The translations under genes were made by a program, and so were the position numbers. A DNA stretch of 64,000 bases from Kuschelorhynchus macadamiae. Lineage: Eukaryota; Arthropoda; Insecta; Coleoptera; Curculionidae. The notes beneath the pieces are model-generated. The model saw only the letters and a program-made list of their open reading frames with translations. It did not search any database and was not told the DNA's origin. Where the stretch lies: contig JAUTXW010000210.1 of NCBI GenBank assembly GCA_030620095.1, positions 1 through 64,000 on the forward strand. Reading direction: 5' to 3'. Positions 63,241-64,000 of this stretch are shown here, one piece after another; within the stretch, counting starts at the first letter, position 1, and the number at the start of each line of letters is the position of its first letter.

Positions 63241-64000
63241 ATTGGGGTCCAAATCATCTAAAATCATTGTCTGAATCTGACTCTGCAGTTCCGACACCGA
63301 GTTGTTCGATTGGGTAGTGATCTCCGGAGGATGGTTTTTGTAAAGGGGAGGTGGAAAATTTTGGAAATCTGAGTTGTCAAATTGTTCGAATTGTGTTTGT
63401 TCGTTTTCAGTATAATATTCTTGGTATTCCAAGTTGCTGTCATCTTGAGAATATTCGTCGTAAAATTGTGGTCCTTCGTAAGATTGGTAATTATAATTTT
63501 CATGGTGAGCTCTTTGTTGATTTGGAGAGAAATTCGAATTTCTTTGCATTAGAGGTGGACGAGATGCAGCATGACTCTGTTGGGTAGCTACAGGTTGTCT
63601 ATATTGAGACGAAAATGTGTTGGGTCTATTTTGCTGTGAAAAATGAGGCACTTGGCTAGAAGAAAGAAACTGCCTTTGATAATTTATGTTACCATTATTT
63701 TAAGAATAACTAGGATGAGACATTGATTGGGAACGGCATTCTGCAGCTGTGTGACCGTTACGTACACATTTCAGACATTTTATAACTTGTGGTAACTGTT
63801 TCCTAATTGGTTGGGGAGGTTTCGGAGGAATTTGTTTATTTATTTTTTGAGTTTCGAAATATGAGAGCTGTAGTTCACGCCTAATGCGGGAGTGAGCTTC
63901 TAAAAGATCTCTTGGATTACCTGCACGAATAATTTGGCCTAGGCGAGGTTCTAGTCCAGTTAAAAGAGTATTTAGGCTCATTGTCTCAATTAGTTTGCTT
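63211..64000 (-). pseudogene. gag: gag of errantivirus copy 3 (cut by window end)
   Basis: The C-terminal two-thirds of gag, starting outside the window. The CCHC zinc knuckle CLKCVRNGHTAAEC is intact (about 63740-63780), unlike in copy 1. A Gln codon has become TAA near 63700, but the frame continues to the gag stop at 63211 through the Gln/Asn/Tyr-rich tail. A 17-codon block missing from copy 1 (RLGQIIRAGNPRDLLEA) is present. The end overlaps pol in the -1 frame. Confidence 0.85.

Larger units (their letters stand above)
57277..64000 (-). mobile_element. Errantivirus copy 3, continuing beyond the window
   Basis: Minus-strand element: 3' LTR (57277-57557), polypurine tract, env, pol and the 3' two-thirds of gag, which leaves the window at 64000. 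It is the same family as copies 1 and 2 and the best preserved in pol, where a single 526-codon frame spans RT to integrase. The 5' LTR is outside the window. Confidence 0.92.

Overview
The window is AT-rich eukaryotic DNA made almost entirely of transposable elements (TEs), their relics and very long (TA)n microsatellites. I found no host gene, tRNA, rRNA or CRISPR array. The TE mix points to an arthropod, most likely an insect: a gypsy-like errantivirus with an env gene, an R1-clade non-LTR element, Penelope-like elements with GIY-YIG endonucleases, jockey/I-like non-LTR relics and several DD41D Tc1/mariner-type transposons. I cannot name the species or order.

Layout. 146-7640 is a large imperfect inverted duplication of a ~3 kb element of unknown type. 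It carries subterminal CCAAT/GC-box arrays, six copies of a composite CRE + TCAAGGTCA (+ CACGTG) module, and one small gene (155 codons, intact on the left, decayed on the right). 7946-10730 is a DD41D transposon with very long inverted arms. 10.7-15.7 kb holds two non-LTR relics and an unassigned 2.2 kb gap. 15.66-20.5 kb is a cluster of TA arrays containing split transposase fragments, a second DD41D element and a Penelope 3' end. 20.5-28.5 kb is a degenerate repeat family surrounding two more non-LTR relics. 29.05-36.6 kb is a decayed errantivirus. 37.1-40.6 kb is an R1-clade element set between TA arrays. 40.65-45.0 kb holds nested DD41D elements, one with an intact 359-aa transposase. 45.2-47.9 kb is a second Penelope family with a hammerhead-ribozyme-like core. 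48.07-49.11 kb is ~1 kb of TA repeat, followed by a Penelope RT fragment. 50.49-52.73 kb is a broken ~745-codon gene of unrecognised family. 52.8-59.37 kb is a forward-inverted-forward rearrangement with a ~6.2 kb near-perfect palindrome built from Penelope and errantivirus pieces. Its right arm continues into a second, longer errantivirus copy that leaves the window at 64000.

How it works together. Four unrelated mobile classes (Tc1/mariner-type DNA transposons, Penelope-like elements, the errantivirus and the R1-clade element) all border (TA)n arrays, so the arrays behave as shared landing pads and as rearrangement breakpoints. Only the transposase at 41397-42476 and the small gene at 2256-2723 look intact.
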